A DNA stretch of 36,940 nucleotides from Calditrichota bacterium (GCA_018644935.1 JABGPL010000039.1:1-36940); one strand, 5' to 3'. Counted from the stretch's first letter, positions 8,601 to 17,631 are shown. Numbers and translations: made by a program. The notes: a model not told the origin generated them from the letters alone.

Positions 8601-11600
8601 ATGAAGAAAAATGTTATAATGGTCATCGTTGCATTAGTTGGTCTTTCTGACGGTATAGCAAGAGCTGATGAATACTTTCGCGTGGAAAGATTGGGATATT
8701 TGAATGTCTCATATTGCAATGAAATTGAAGTTGTTGGAGATATTGCCTATACTCTTACATCTAATGATGGTCTGAGAACAATCGATATTGCGGAACCAGA
8801 ACGTACTGAAATACTTGATACATTTGATGTTAACGAGAGATTTGGATCTTTATCGGTATACGGAGATTTTGCGTATGTAATCTGCGACCATGTTGATTTA
8901 TACATTTTTGATGTTTCCGATCCAAGAAACATTCGTCAAATTGCGACCTATGATATTGAGCCTCCAATTTCAGAAGTTTACATTTACAACCATTATGCTT
9001 TTCTGAATATTAACCGTAACAGATTCAGCATTCTTGACGTATCTGATCCTGAAGACCTTGTTGAAGTATTTCGCTCTGATAGTCTTGGAAATATCAGACA
9101 TATAGAAATTGTTGATGATTTTGCGTATGTAGCCATTGGAAATCCCGGATTACTGATCTTCAATGTTGAAAATCCTGAAGAGACTGAATTAATCGGTAGT
9201 TGTGGAGAAGATTGGAGTATTGGTGACGTTTTCATCTGTGAAAATTTTGCATATCTTTCTGATTACAGCCATTTCCTGCGAATTGTTGACGTTTCAAATC
9301 CTGAAGATCCCAGTTTAGTTTCCTCTTATGAGACACAGGATCAGTGTCGTCAGGTGGAGGTACATGATAATCATGCATATGTGGGAGTATCAGATCATGG
9401 ACTCAGAATACTGAATATAACCGATCCTGAAGATATTTTTGAGGTCGCTTATTACGAATCCGGCAGGGATATTAGAGATATTTATGTTGATGATCGCTTT
9501 ATAATTTGCGTTGATAGGTACTGTAGAATCTATAGTTTCGATCCAAACACTCACACTATATATTTAACTGAAAATCAACTGGATTTCGGTAATGTCCGCC
9601 CAAATCAACATGAGGAAATGGCAGTTACCCTTTTTAATCGCAGTCGGGAGGAACAGGTCGTTGAGAACTTTTTCACTTTTACAGATTTCTATGATTGTGG
9701 ATTCGAGGGTGAAATAATATTTCAACCTATGGAGGAAAGAGATCTTGTAGTTACGTTCAATCCAGATGCAGGAGGTATTTACGATGACAGACTGATAATT
9801 GAATGCGCTGAACCAGATGGTGAAATCATTGTTGAATTGGACGGATGCTGTTCAGTTATAAATGAGGTTAGTTCAATTGACGTTCAGGATTACAATTATG
9901 ATTTAAAAATGAAGGATGAATTTGTGTTTGTAGCTGGAACAGAAGGGATTTGTGTCGTAGATATTTCAGATCCTGAACAACCAAACCACGTTGAAACGGT
10001 CGTTGTAGGAGTGCATGGGATGGGTTGGAATATGGGTTCTTATGAATTAGCACTGAATGACTGGTATGCTTTTACACCTATCGCATATATAGATTGTTTG
10101 GGTGAATTATATTCTGGAGGATTGAATATTGTCGCTATCGATGATCCTCCAAATGCGCAATTGGTAGAATACATTGATATTTGTGAGGATCTCAGAGGTG
10201 TCGCTGCCAATGATCGATATGCATTTGCCAATTCTGAGAATAGTAAACTCATTTTTGACACTCGAAGAGGACGTGTTGTCGGAGAGATTGGTTTACTCGG
10301 AAGCACGGCTGCGGATGAAGAAAATGTATTCATTTCCAACCGCGGAGTTAATGTAATTGATATTTCAAATCCTGAAGAACCAGAAGTAATTGCCTGGCTG
10401 GAAATGGAGAGTAGTAGTAAATTAATTCGAGATGGTGATTACCTCTACATAAACAGTGATGGATTACGAATAGTGGATATTTCAAATCCTGAAGAACCAG
10501 AAGAGATTGGTTCTTGCCCACTACCTCGTAGAATATATGACATGGTAGTTCAAGATGATTTCCTTATAATTGCCGATTGGAATCATATTGTGACTGTAGA
10601 TATTTCAGATAGGGAAAATCCCGAGGTTATTGATATCTATGGTATCAGCGCTACACAGGTAGGAGTTTATAATCAACATATTTTCTGTACAAGCAATTAT
10701 ATTGATTTAGTTGTTCTCGACATTTCTGACATTATCAATAGAGAGAATAACGATGACGGTGATAGAGAATTAACCATAAGAATGGATCAAGACTGGAATA
10801 TGATTTCCATAAATATCACCCCCGACGAAGAGTTATGGGCAAACGATCAAGGACCGGATGTAGAATTGATGATGGAACAGCTTCGTATTGATGAGGATAG
10901 TCATCACATCATGCTGGTGAAGGACGAAGATGGTCTGTTTTATTTGCCGGCATTCGATTTCAACAACATTCCCCACTGGGACCTGACTCAAGGGTATCTG
11001 GTAAAAGTAGATGAGGAGGTTGAAGTTGTCTGGACTGGAGAGCAAATTTCAGCCGATACGGACATTGCCATCGAGGAAGGCTGGAATTACATTGCATATT
11101 TCCCGACCTATGAACTTGATGCAAGTGTCCCTGATTACTACGCACTCGAGCCAATAATAGACCATGTGGAAATTGCTAAAGACGGGGACGGCAATTTTAT
11201 GCTGCCAGCTTTCGATTTTTCCAACATGCCACCCTGGCGGGAGACACAAGGGTATCAGGTTCGGGTAGATGAGGATGTGGTTTTGAATTATCCGGAGGAG
11301 CAGGAACAAGTTCGAGGTGTCGAGTATACTCATCTGACAGAAAACACCCCCCCCTACCCCCCCCTACTTCGCACGGGGGGATCATCCGTTTCAACTTATC
11401 AGAATATGAGTCTGCTGGTCACAAGCTTTAATGGGATCGAAGCAGCTTGTGGTGATCAGGTCGGAGCATTTGATGCTGGCGGCATCCTGGTCGGTAATGG
11501 TATTGTTAATGAATATGGGAGATGTGGTCTGGCGGTTTGGGGGGATGATACTTCTACTGATGGGATTGATGGGCTAGGAGCAGGTGAGGGATTTGCACTG

Positions 11601-11987
11601 AAACTGTGGAATGGCAAAATAGAGACGGAATTATCAGTACATGAAGTTCAGGCAGGGGGTGGTTTGGTATATTTGACGGATACTTTTGTTGCGCTTGAAG
11701 TAGAAGTTAGTTCAAGTGTGCCACTTGACTATGAATTGAGTGGTGCATTTCCCAATCCATTTAATGCAACTATAAACATCTCTTATTCTGTGCCAAATTC
11801 TTCAAAAGTCTCAATTCAGGTTTTCGATCTTTCCGGTCGATCAGTGAAAACATTGGTTAATGAAATTCACAAAGCTGGTAAACACTCGTTTATATGGAGA
11901 AGTGGGAATGCTGTTTCCGGTGTTTATCTGATAAGAATGGAATCTGCCACATTTTGTGAAGTTCAAAAAGTCGTATTGTTACGTTAA
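8601..11987 (+). CDS. Double seven-bladed LVIVD propeller protein with GWN module and T9SS sorting domain
   Basis: 1128 aa; GAGAGG lies 7 bases before ATG 8601. Signal peptide (1-22), then seven LVIVD-type repeats of about 42 aa (about 35-320; core pattern DxAYV...GLxIxDVSDPE), an ASH-like Ig domain (about 325-420, LDFGNVRPNQ), a second set of seven repeats (about 425-715), a GWN module (731-898), a linker containing an in-frame C-rich repeat, a NMSLLVTSFNGIE domain, and a T9SS CTD (FPNPFN at about 1050, DLSGR, VSGVYLIR, VVLLR). LVIVD repeats occur in secreted beta-propellers of unknown function. Here each set makes one closed seven-blade ring. It is likely exported and attached at the surface. 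No enzymatic motif was seen, so a binding or structural role is inferred. Confidence 0.87.
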   Translation: MKKNVIMVIVALVGLSDGIARADEYFRVERLGYLNVSYCNEIEVVGDIAYTLTSNDGLRTIDIAEPERTEILDTFDVNERFGSLSVYGDFAYVICDHVDLYIFDVSDPRNIRQIATYDIEPPISEVYIYNHYAFLNINRNRFSILDVSDPEDLVEVFRSDSLGNIRHIEIVDDFAYVAIGNPGLLIFNVENPEETELIGSCGEDWSIGDVFICENFAYLSDYSHFLRIVDVSNPEDPSLVSSYETQDQCRQVEVHDNHAYVGVSDHGLRILNITDPEDIFEVAYYESGRDIRDIYVDDRFIICVDRYCRIYSFDPNTHTIYLTENQLDFGNVRPNQHEEMAVTLFNRSREEQVVENFFTFTDFYDCGFEGEIIFQPMEERDLVVTFNPDAGGIYDDRLIIECAEPDGEIIVELDGCCSVINEVSSIDVQDYNYDLKMKDEFVFVAGTEGICVVDISDPEQPNHVETVVVGVHGMGWNMGSYELALNDWYAFTPIAYIDCLGELYSGGLNIVAIDDPPNAQLVEYIDICEDLRGVAANDRYAFANSENSKLIFDTRRGRVVGEIGLLGSTAADEENVFISNRGVNVIDISNPEEPEVIAWLEMESSSKLIRDGDYLYINSDGLRIVDISNPEEPEEIGSCPLPRRIYDMVVQDDFLIIADWNHIVTVDISDRENPEVIDIYGISATQVGVYNQHIFCTSNYIDLVVLDISDIINRENNDDGDRELTIRMDQDWNMISINITPDEELWANDQGPDVELMMEQLRIDEDSHHIMLVKDEDGLFYLPAFDFNNIPHWDLTQGYLVKVDEEVEVVWTGEQISADTDIAIEEGWNYIAYFPTYELDASVPDYYALEPIIDHVEIAKDGDGNFMLPAFDFSNMPPWRETQGYQVRVDEDVVLNYPEEQEQVRGVEYTHLTENTPPYPPLLRTGGSSVSTYQNMSLLVTSFNGIEAACGDQVGAFDAGGILVGNGIVNEYGRCGLAVWGDDTSTDGIDGLGAGEGFALKLWNGKIETELSVHEVQAGGGLVYLTDTFVALEVEVSSSVPLDYELSGAFPNPFNATINISYSVPNSSKVSIQVFDLSGRSVKTLVNEIHKAGKHSFIWRSGNAVSGVYLIRMESATFCEVQKVVLLR
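11345..11383. repeat. C-rich palindromic repeat inserted in frame in the LVIVD gene
   Basis: Two runs of C separated by TA, then CTACTTCGCACGGGGGGA. The second C-run pairs with the G-run around a short loop. It is translated in frame as TPPYPPLLRTGG, between the LNYP end of the GWN module and the NMSLL domain. Same element and same junction as 5789-5826. Confidence 0.75.
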
Positions 11988-12027
11988 TGAATTGATATTG
12001 CATTTCCCGAAAGAAATGAAGTGTGTC

Positions 12028-12112
12028 TGTCATTGCGAAGGAACGCAGTGACGAAACAATCTGATTGAGAATATGTAACACAGGAGATTGCTTCACTTTG
12101 TTCGCAATGACA
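12028..12112. repeat. GTCATTGCGA-type dispersed inverted repeat
   Basis: An 85-bp element with perfect 12-bp terminal inverted repeats TGTCATTGCGAA / TTCGCAATGACA and inner imperfect arms (GAAACAATCT / AGATTGCTTC). I recognise it as a variant of the GTCATTGCGAGGAGC...GAAGCAATCTC repeat seen in intergenic regions of many unrelated bacteria. It lies between the convergent ends of the genes at 8601 and 12218. It carries no ORF, so any mobility would need a transposase supplied elsewhere. Confidence 0.8.
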
Positions 12113-12145
12113 ATACTTTCAATAAATGCTTTAAGATCATATAAG

Positions 12146-12189
12146 AAACGTCCATCCAGATAAATTTGGAAATATCAGGATGGACGTTT
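12146..12189. terminator. Stem-loop between convergent genes, likely bidirectional terminator
   Basis: Perfect 12-bp arms AAACGTCCATCC / GGATGGACGTTT around a 20-nt loop, placed between the stop of the + gene (11987) and the stop of the - gene (12218). The T-tracts on either side are short, so termination strength is uncertain. Confidence 0.6.
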
Positions 12190-12217
12190 AGTTTCTTGCG
12201 AGATTTGTAAAACTAAC

Positions 12218-15200
12218 TTACCTAAGCAGCATAACCTTCCGCATCGTGGTTTGACCTGAGTTCTCAAGTTTAACCATATATACACCTGCTGATGCCTGAT
12301 TTGCATTCCAGACTATGGAATGTGTTCCTTTTGGTTTCTCACCAACGACCAGACTTTGTACAAGACTTCCTCGCATATCGTATACGTTCAACTTCACATC
12401 GGAAGACTGCTTCAGATTATATCTCAGCGTCAAACTTGAGTTGAATGGGTTCGGATATGCACTCAGTAGTTCAAATTCTTCAGGTGCCATTGCATTTCCA
12501 GCGACATCCAGGAATGGTGCATTAACGTGAATTGTGAAATTCCTGTATTGTCCATTATTCTGGAAGACGAATTCATCATTTTCCAACATATTAATGCGCT
12601 GTCCGGTAACAACATCAATAAGTGTGAATTCAAAGTGATCCGGAGCCTTATCCATACTACCCGCCCAGGATATTCTGGTTTGACCGGGATCATTTGTTTG
12701 AATTGTCAGTCCCCACTCCTGCGAATCGCCGTTCATCGGGCTGCGAATATCACGGTTGAATTGTGATGTGAACTGAGGCAGCCAGTCATTTTGTGTCCAG
12801 TAGGCACGCACCCATTTGCTAGCTCTGGATCGACGAGGTTCGGGATAATCAAACAATCCATCATAGCCATCACTGGCTATCAGAGTTGTTCCAAACACAG
12901 CACGATCCTGAGCTTCGGCAGTCTGAACATGTAATGAGACTTCCCACATTCCCGGAGTATCACTGCTTGCAAGACCTATTGGTTCATTATCATTTCCAAC
13001 AGCATCGGGAGCACCACCATCGAGAGGAGGTGGAATAATCATTTCAATACTGTCAACCAGTGCCAGGAACCAGTAGCCATGCCATGGTTGAAGTGTCTGA
13101 GATTCAAAGTAGTCAATCTCATTGTCATAACCATAAAGTATTGGCACCAATAAGCGATCCTCGCAGGCTTCTTCGAGGTTGTAGTCTCTTCCGTCCCAAC
13201 TCCAGATAACATCCATTAATGGTACATCTACAGGGAATGGGTTGCCAATCATATTCCAGGACAGGTCAAGGCTGTGCCGGAAGGTATCAACTCTCGCTGT
13301 ACCGTCATATTCAATTTCTACTTCGGGCACGTGAGCGATTACAGACCAGTATCCCAGACCGTTTTCAAGTTCGTGAGGAACTGTATGACCGACATCGTAA
13401 TCAAATCCGTAAACTGCATAAATACCAGGATGAGGAACATTATTACCAAAGATGGTACTTGTTCTTGGATCATCCGGAATTAAGGGTAAACTGAAAAAGT
13501 TCCACCCACAGAAAAGATTTGATGATGAACCGGATTCAATTCCAACACTCATGTCGCAAATTTGAACATCAGATTCATTGCCTTCCACATCCGTAATAAC
13601 AATTCTTAAACAGAAATCGGTTGTGAAAAGCTCCGGAATAATCCATTCAAAGTCAAGTGCATCCCATGCCAGAGTTGCAAATGAAATCCACCTGTCACCG
13701 CCGTCAGTTGAGTAGTATAAAACAATATCTTCAATATCAAATCTTGAACTTACATTCCAATCAAAATAAAGTGTATCACCCGGCTGATAACTTCCACCAC
13801 CTTGCGGTGAAATCAGATCTATTGTTATTGGCAATCCGGTAAACTGCGAAACATCTACGGTCACAAAACCTCCACCACCGATGGCGATATATGCAATGCC
13901 ATTGATTACCACAATCCATGAACCATTCTGAATCTGTTCTTGAGCTACAAATGTCGGATCGGAAGGATCAGAAATATCAAGGATAAACAAACCGTTCGGA
14001 TCATCAAGCAGGAACAGGTAACCACCTGAAATATATAATGATACGACCTCCCCAGGTGTGTCGAAAGAACCGACCACTTGAATGTCGCCCAAATCAGATA
14101 TGTCGAGAATAATTAAACCACCGTCACCATCGACAACATAAACATAGTCACCAACAATCTGGAAGTTATATACTTCACCGGGTGTGTTAAAGAATCCGGC
14201 AAGCTGTAAATTATAAACATCCTGAATGTCGATTACGTAAAATCCACCTTCCATGTCAGCTATGCAGGCATAGTTATTAATGATTGTTATGTAGACAGCT
14301 GTTCCGGCTGTATTATAGCTGCGTACAAACTGAATGTTCTGCAGATCTGAAATATTGAGAACCAGCATTCCAATTTCACCATCCGCCAGATAGGCGTAAT
14401 TTCCAACTACATAAACATGGTATGACACTCCGGGAGAATCGTAATGCCCGGCAAGTGTGATATTGTTGATGTCTGAAATGTCAAGAATTACAAGTCCGTT
14501 TGAGCCATCCGCAACATAAGCATAATCTCCGGAAACATAAACCGAAAGTGCCTCGCCATCGGTATTGTAAGAACTTATAAGAGCTGGATTTTCGGGATCG
14601 GAAATATCATATACAAGCAGACCATTTTCTCCATCCGCGACGAACATCAGGTTGCCCCACACAAAGATATTATTAGCTGTGCCGGGAGTGTCATAATTAC
14701 CGCCACCGCCAATGTTGGCTTCTGTTAAAGCAATATCAACTACTGTTGTTTGTCCATTGACCACTGAGAATTGACCTGTCTCCAAATCGACGTAGTTTAG
14801 AGCGTTAGCAACTATTGTGTAATCACCGGGCAACACGTTCACAAATGTGTAGTTTCCGTTTTGGTCAGTTGTTGTTGTCGCACTATTGGATAGTACAATT
14901 GTGGCACCTTCAATCGGGTCGCCAGTATCATCATCGGTAACGGTTCCAGAGATATCTCCGTTTGTAATGAAGAATCGAACTGCCAGACCATCGTACACAT
15001 AGTTATCGTTTGCGGAAACCGTTAAACCATCGGTTCCGTTTATGTTCTGAATCCCGACAACACCCTGATCTGTCGGCTCATTGTTATCGTGATACTGAAA
15101 AACAATCGTCCCGTCTTCATTGAGAATAATCTGGAACTTCCGAGGACCGATACCGCCATTATTCCCCCCGCCATTATTGCCATAATCCATAACCCCATAC

Positions 15201-16171
15201 TCAAAATACAACGCCCAGTTATTACCGGGGTATTCCTCGTCACCTGCCCATGCTGTTTCGTTACTATTACCGTGTTTTACAACTCCGTGAACCAAGAAAA
15301 CACCGGTAAAATCACTACCGTCCATATCAATTCGATAAGTATATTCATCCACACCGTTGTTGCCGTGATTTTCTGAATATTCCATTTGACCAGGGATGGG
15401 GCCACCATCATTGTGAGGAATATCGTCCGTATCAAATCCCCAGTCAACATGAGATTCTAATAATTTCCAACCACCGGACATATCTATCTGAATATAAACA
15501 TCATCATCGCCATCTTCCTGAAATACTCTGATGTCACCGACATCTGTATTTTGCCCAGCTGTAAATTCAAACCATTCCGTGTTCAAATATTCATAATTCT
15601 GGGGATTGTTTTGAGGTGCATTCTGGGGTAAATACCATTCATTCGCATGCACCGGTACATCATCCCACTCAACCACAAACTGATCGTCAGCATTGTTTGT
15701 CCAGTAATGGATCTTCTCTTCCTCGTTCGGATCGAGATCGAGCCACAATGGCGCAATTACGTTATATGGTTCGTTTCCGTCGGGAAAACTGCGAAACCTG
15801 TGATCCCATCCGGACCAATCGGTTCCGAATGCAATGTATCCGTTGCTGCTGATATATACCTGATTGTATGTGTTACCGTAAAAATCAAAATTGAATCCCA
15901 TGTTGATCGGACCTTCAACCTCGTCATCTCGCAATGTAAGGGATTGACCAATCTGATTAATCTCTATCCAATCAAACTCAAGATCAGTTCCCGGCTCGTC
16001 AGAATCAACCCAGCGGTAACCGAAGTTATCAGGTCCGCCAATATCTGCTATGCGATCAGGAGACAATTCTTGTTTACTCAGAGATTCTTTATTTTTTAAG
16101 TCATTTGCATATAGACTGACAAATGAAAGCAAAAAGACCATCGAAAGTAGTACAACAAATATTTTTTTCAT
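12218..16171 (-). CDS. Seven-bladed LVIVD propeller surface protein with nidogen-like domain and T9SS sorting domain
   Basis: 1317 aa from ATG 16171, chosen over the upstream GTG at 16183 because GGAGG (16177-16181) lies 5 bases before it. Signal peptide MKKIFVVLLSMVFLL..., then a nidogen-like domain (about 45-400; GGPDNFGYRW, WIEI, FDFYG, SSNGYIAFG) related to the FGPD domain of both C25 proteins. Next are a carboxypeptidase-regulatory-like domain (about 405-485; GTVTDDDTGDPIEGA), exactly seven 42-aa LVIVD repeats (about 494-775; pattern GDYAYVADGxNGLxILDISD), an Ig-like domain (about 780-870), and a distant GWN-like pair (CGWNFFSLPL, LSWNMIGNPF). The CTD has AYPNPFN near 1240 and ends VMLLR. 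It is predicted exported by T9SS. Function is unknown; the architecture suggests ligand binding or adhesion. Confidence 0.87.
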   Translation of the reverse strand: MKKIFVVLLSMVFLLSFVSLYANDLKNKESLSKQELSPDRIADIGGPDNFGYRWVDSDEPGTDLEFDWIEINQIGQSLTLRDDEVEGPINMGFNFDFYGNTYNQVYISSNGYIAFGTDWSGWDHRFRSFPDGNEPYNVIAPLWLDLDPNEEEKIHYWTNNADDQFVVEWDDVPVHANEWYLPQNAPQNNPQNYEYLNTEWFEFTAGQNTDVGDIRVFQEDGDDDVYIQIDMSGGWKLLESHVDWGFDTDDIPHNDGGPIPGQMEYSENHGNNGVDEYTYRIDMDGSDFTGVFLVHGVVKHGNSNETAWAGDEEYPGNNWALYFEYGVMDYGNNGGGNNGGIGPRKFQIILNEDGTIVFQYHDNNEPTDQGVVGIQNINGTDGLTVSANDNYVYDGLAVRFFITNGDISGTVTDDDTGDPIEGATIVLSNSATTTTDQNGNYTFVNVLPGDYTIVANALNYVDLETGQFSVVNGQTTVVDIALTEANIGGGGNYDTPGTANNIFVWGNLMFVADGENGLLVYDISDPENPALISSYNTDGEALSVYVSGDYAYVADGSNGLVILDISDINNITLAGHYDSPGVSYHVYVVGNYAYLADGEIGMLVLNISDLQNIQFVRSYNTAGTAVYITIINNYACIADMEGGFYVIDIQDVYNLQLAGFFNTPGEVYNFQIVGDYVYVVDGDGGLIILDISDLGDIQVVGSFDTPGEVVSLYISGGYLFLLDDPNGLFILDISDPSDPTFVAQEQIQNGSWIVVINGIAYIAIGGGGFVTVDVSQFTGLPITIDLISPQGGGSYQPGDTLYFDWNVSSRFDIEDIVLYYSTDGGDRWISFATLAWDALDFEWIIPELFTTDFCLRIVITDVEGNESDVQICDMSVGIESGSSSNLFCGWNFFSLPLIPDDPRTSTIFGNNVPHPGIYAVYGFDYDVGHTVPHELENGLGYWSVIAHVPEVEIEYDGTARVDTFRHSLDLSWNMIGNPFPVDVPLMDVIWSWDGRDYNLEEACEDRLLVPILYGYDNEIDYFESQTLQPWHGYWFLALVDSIEMIIPPPLDGGAPDAVGNDNEPIGLASSDTPGMWEVSLHVQTAEAQDRAVFGTTLIASDGYDGLFDYPEPRRSRASKWVRAYWTQNDWLPQFTSQFNRDIRSPMNGDSQEWGLTIQTNDPGQTRISWAGSMDKAPDHFEFTLIDVVTGQRINMLENDEFVFQNNGQYRNFTIHVNAPFLDVAGNAMAPEEFELLSAYPNPFNSSLTLRYNLKQSSDVKLNVYDMRGSLVQSLVVGEKPKGTHSIVWNANQASAGVYMVKLENSGQTTMRKVMLLR

Positions 16172-16176
16172 AAAAT

Positions 16177-16181
16177 CCTCC
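16177..16181 (-). promoter_or_regulatory. Ribosome-binding site deciding the start of the 1317-aa cargo gene
   Basis: GGAGG on the minus strand, 5 bases from ATG 16171, which opens the signal peptide MKKIF. The in-frame GTG at 16183 overlaps this region and has no comparable site. Confidence 0.75.
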
Positions 16182-16192
16182 ACTCTATGTAT

Positions 16193-16281
16193 TACACAAA
16201 ATGTGTATAATTGCTTGTTTAGACTTTTTTGATGTTCCTTTATGTGACGTCTATCACCTCTTCAATGTGATGTCCGTCAAG
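16193..16281 (-). promoter_or_regulatory. Putative operator region: CRP-like tandem sites plus a small palindrome
   Basis: Two sites resembling the CRP/FNR-family pattern TGTGA-N6-TCACA lie 23 bp apart: TGTGACGTCTATCACC (16243-16258, a good match) and TGTGATGTCCGTCAAG (16266-16281, weaker right half). They are about 70-110 bp upstream of the start at 16171. Nearer the gene, TACACA-AAA-TGTGTA (16193-16207) is a perfect short palindrome. They would serve the minus-strand cargo gene, since the only other neighbour ends here. This is pattern matching only; no regulator gene is in the window. Confidence 0.35.
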
Positions 16282-16595
16282 GGGCAAAGTCTTTATTTGT
16301 AAATAGATACGCGGACTATTTTGAAGTGGTTTGTCTCATTTGTCAAAAAGCGAGCGACGGGGAAAAATATTCATGCTTCCTGAATATTTAAGCTGCACAT
16401 AACTTATTTTCGGTTGACAAATTCGTTAAAGTTTGAATCTGGAATGTGAATCGCTGGATTTGATGGTTGGGGAGATCAGACTTAAATTGATGAGCTAAAT
16501 CTTGATCTTAACTAACAAACTGAGACTTTCTGATATTAAGATAAACTCAAATTAGATTTAAGAGACATACCTGATGATTAAATATAGTATCAAAT
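16282..16595. other. Intergenic region, no gene seen
   Basis: Spacer downstream of the EamA gene (minus). No ORF with coding character. A loose ATCTTAA/TTAAGAT pair near 16505-16545 could form a weak hairpin after the EamA stop. Nothing else was recognised. Confidence 0.4.
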
Positions 16596-17489
16596 TCATT
16601 GTGCGACTTTCCTACCCCCCATAAACGCCTGAACAACGATCCCCCCAATAATAAAAATAAGACCGACAACAGAAGATGGCAGTATTTTTTCACCGAGAAC
16701 TATACTTATAAAGATAAGCGAAAGGAAAGGGGTCATATAGGCGAAGATGCCTACAGATGCGCTATCGCGGGATAGCCTTAAAGCGTTCAACCATAAGACA
16801 AAAGCCAAGCCCATCTCGAAAAGACCAGTGTACACTGCTGCTCCGAAGCTGAGGGAAAGGGATGTTGGAAATTCGGACAGGAATATAACCGCAATTGTGA
16901 TGTATATACTGCCAAAAACGAAATTCCAGAATAGTTTGACTACCGGTTCTCGCTCATCCTTGAGGTTTAATATCCAATACAAAGCCCAGATAATTGAGCT
17001 GCCAACAGCGAGAATATCGCCTGTCAGGTTGGTGAATTGGAGAGCAGTAATATTTCCCTGAGTTGAGATTATCAATACTCCCAAAAAGCAGAGTACAACC
17101 GCAATCATGGTCTGGACGGTGAGTTTTTGCTTCAGCAATAATGCTGACATGAGCGATAATGTTATTGGCCATGTCCAGTTCAGAGGTTGGGCTTCCTGTG
17201 CGGGGAGTAAATCGAAAGCTTTGAAGAGAATGAAGTAATAGAAAAACGGGTTGAGGAACCCGACTAAGGCGGATCGTTTAAATTCAGACGCTGTTATTGT
17301 GCGGATTTTAGCACCATTGCCCTGTAGAAACAACACTACAAGCAATGACAGCATTGAGACAATGGACGCAATAAACAGAACCTGGATGTGATCCAGTTCG
17401 CGCAGGGCAATTTTGAAGCCTGTGGCAACAGTTGACCAGAGCAAAACCGTTGCCCCGGCGTACATGTATGCACGGTTTTGTTGAGTCAT
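16596..17489 (-). CDS. EamA-family (drug/metabolite superfamily) inner-membrane transporter
   Basis: 297 aa from ATG 17489 (MTQQNRAYMYAG). An in-frame ATG at 17531 would add 14 polar residues, lies beside a small hairpin and has no ribosome site. About ten hydrophobic segments fall in two EamA repeats: the first opens ATVLLWSTVATGFKIAL, the second opens GDILAVGSSIIWALYWIL; the tail ends in basic residues. The second repeat shows the typical late motif SVGIFAYMTPFLSLIF followed by LGE. Family members export amino acids, metabolites or drugs in antiport with protons; the substrate cannot be told. It stands alone, and its link to the surface-protein neighbours is not evident. Confidence 0.88.
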   Translation of the reverse strand: MTQQNRAYMYAGATVLLWSTVATGFKIALRELDHIQVLFIASIVSMLSLLVVLFLQGNGAKIRTITASEFKRSALVGFLNPFFYYFILFKAFDLLPAQEAQPLNWTWPITLSLMSALLLKQKLTVQTMIAVVLCFLGVLIISTQGNITALQFTNLTGDILAVGSSIIWALYWILNLKDEREPVVKLFWNFVFGSIYITIAVIFLSEFPTSLSLSFGAAVYTGLFEMGLAFVLWLNALRLSRDSASVGIFAYMTPFLSLIFISIVLGEKILPSSVVGLIFIIGGIVVQAFMGGRKVAQ

Positions 17490-17551
17490 TGTTTTATTGT
17501 TCCAGTAGGTCGGCCATTCCTGTCCGACCATCGCCTGAAAGGCGATTCAAG

Positions 17552-17622
17552 TGTCACCAGGTGTTTCACCTGACGTATAACCAAAGACTTAAACATCAGG
17601 TAAGGACACCTGATACCACTCT
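17552..17622. repeat. Dispersed ~70-bp repeat, copy A
   Basis: Begins TGTCACCAGGTGT and ends GGACACCTGATACCACTC. It aligns along its length with 27616-27685 (TGTCATCAGGTGT ... GGGGACACCTTAAATCACTC), roughly 70% by eye with small indels. It contains CAGGTG/CACCTG and ACACCTGAT half-palindromes, so it can fold. It lies between the EamA start and the end of the barrel gene. Confidence 0.6.
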
Positions 17623-17631
17623 TCAATTGTA

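Noticed and set aside
8670..14700. CRISPR-like periodicity from the repeated 42-aa units
   Set aside because: The periodicity is protein-level LVIVD repeats within open frames; there are no conserved DNA repeats with spacers.
15647..16099. 150-codon + ORF opposite the minus-strand cargo gene
   Set aside because: Lies wholly within the nidogen-like domain of the real gene; low-complexity random composition and no ribosome site.
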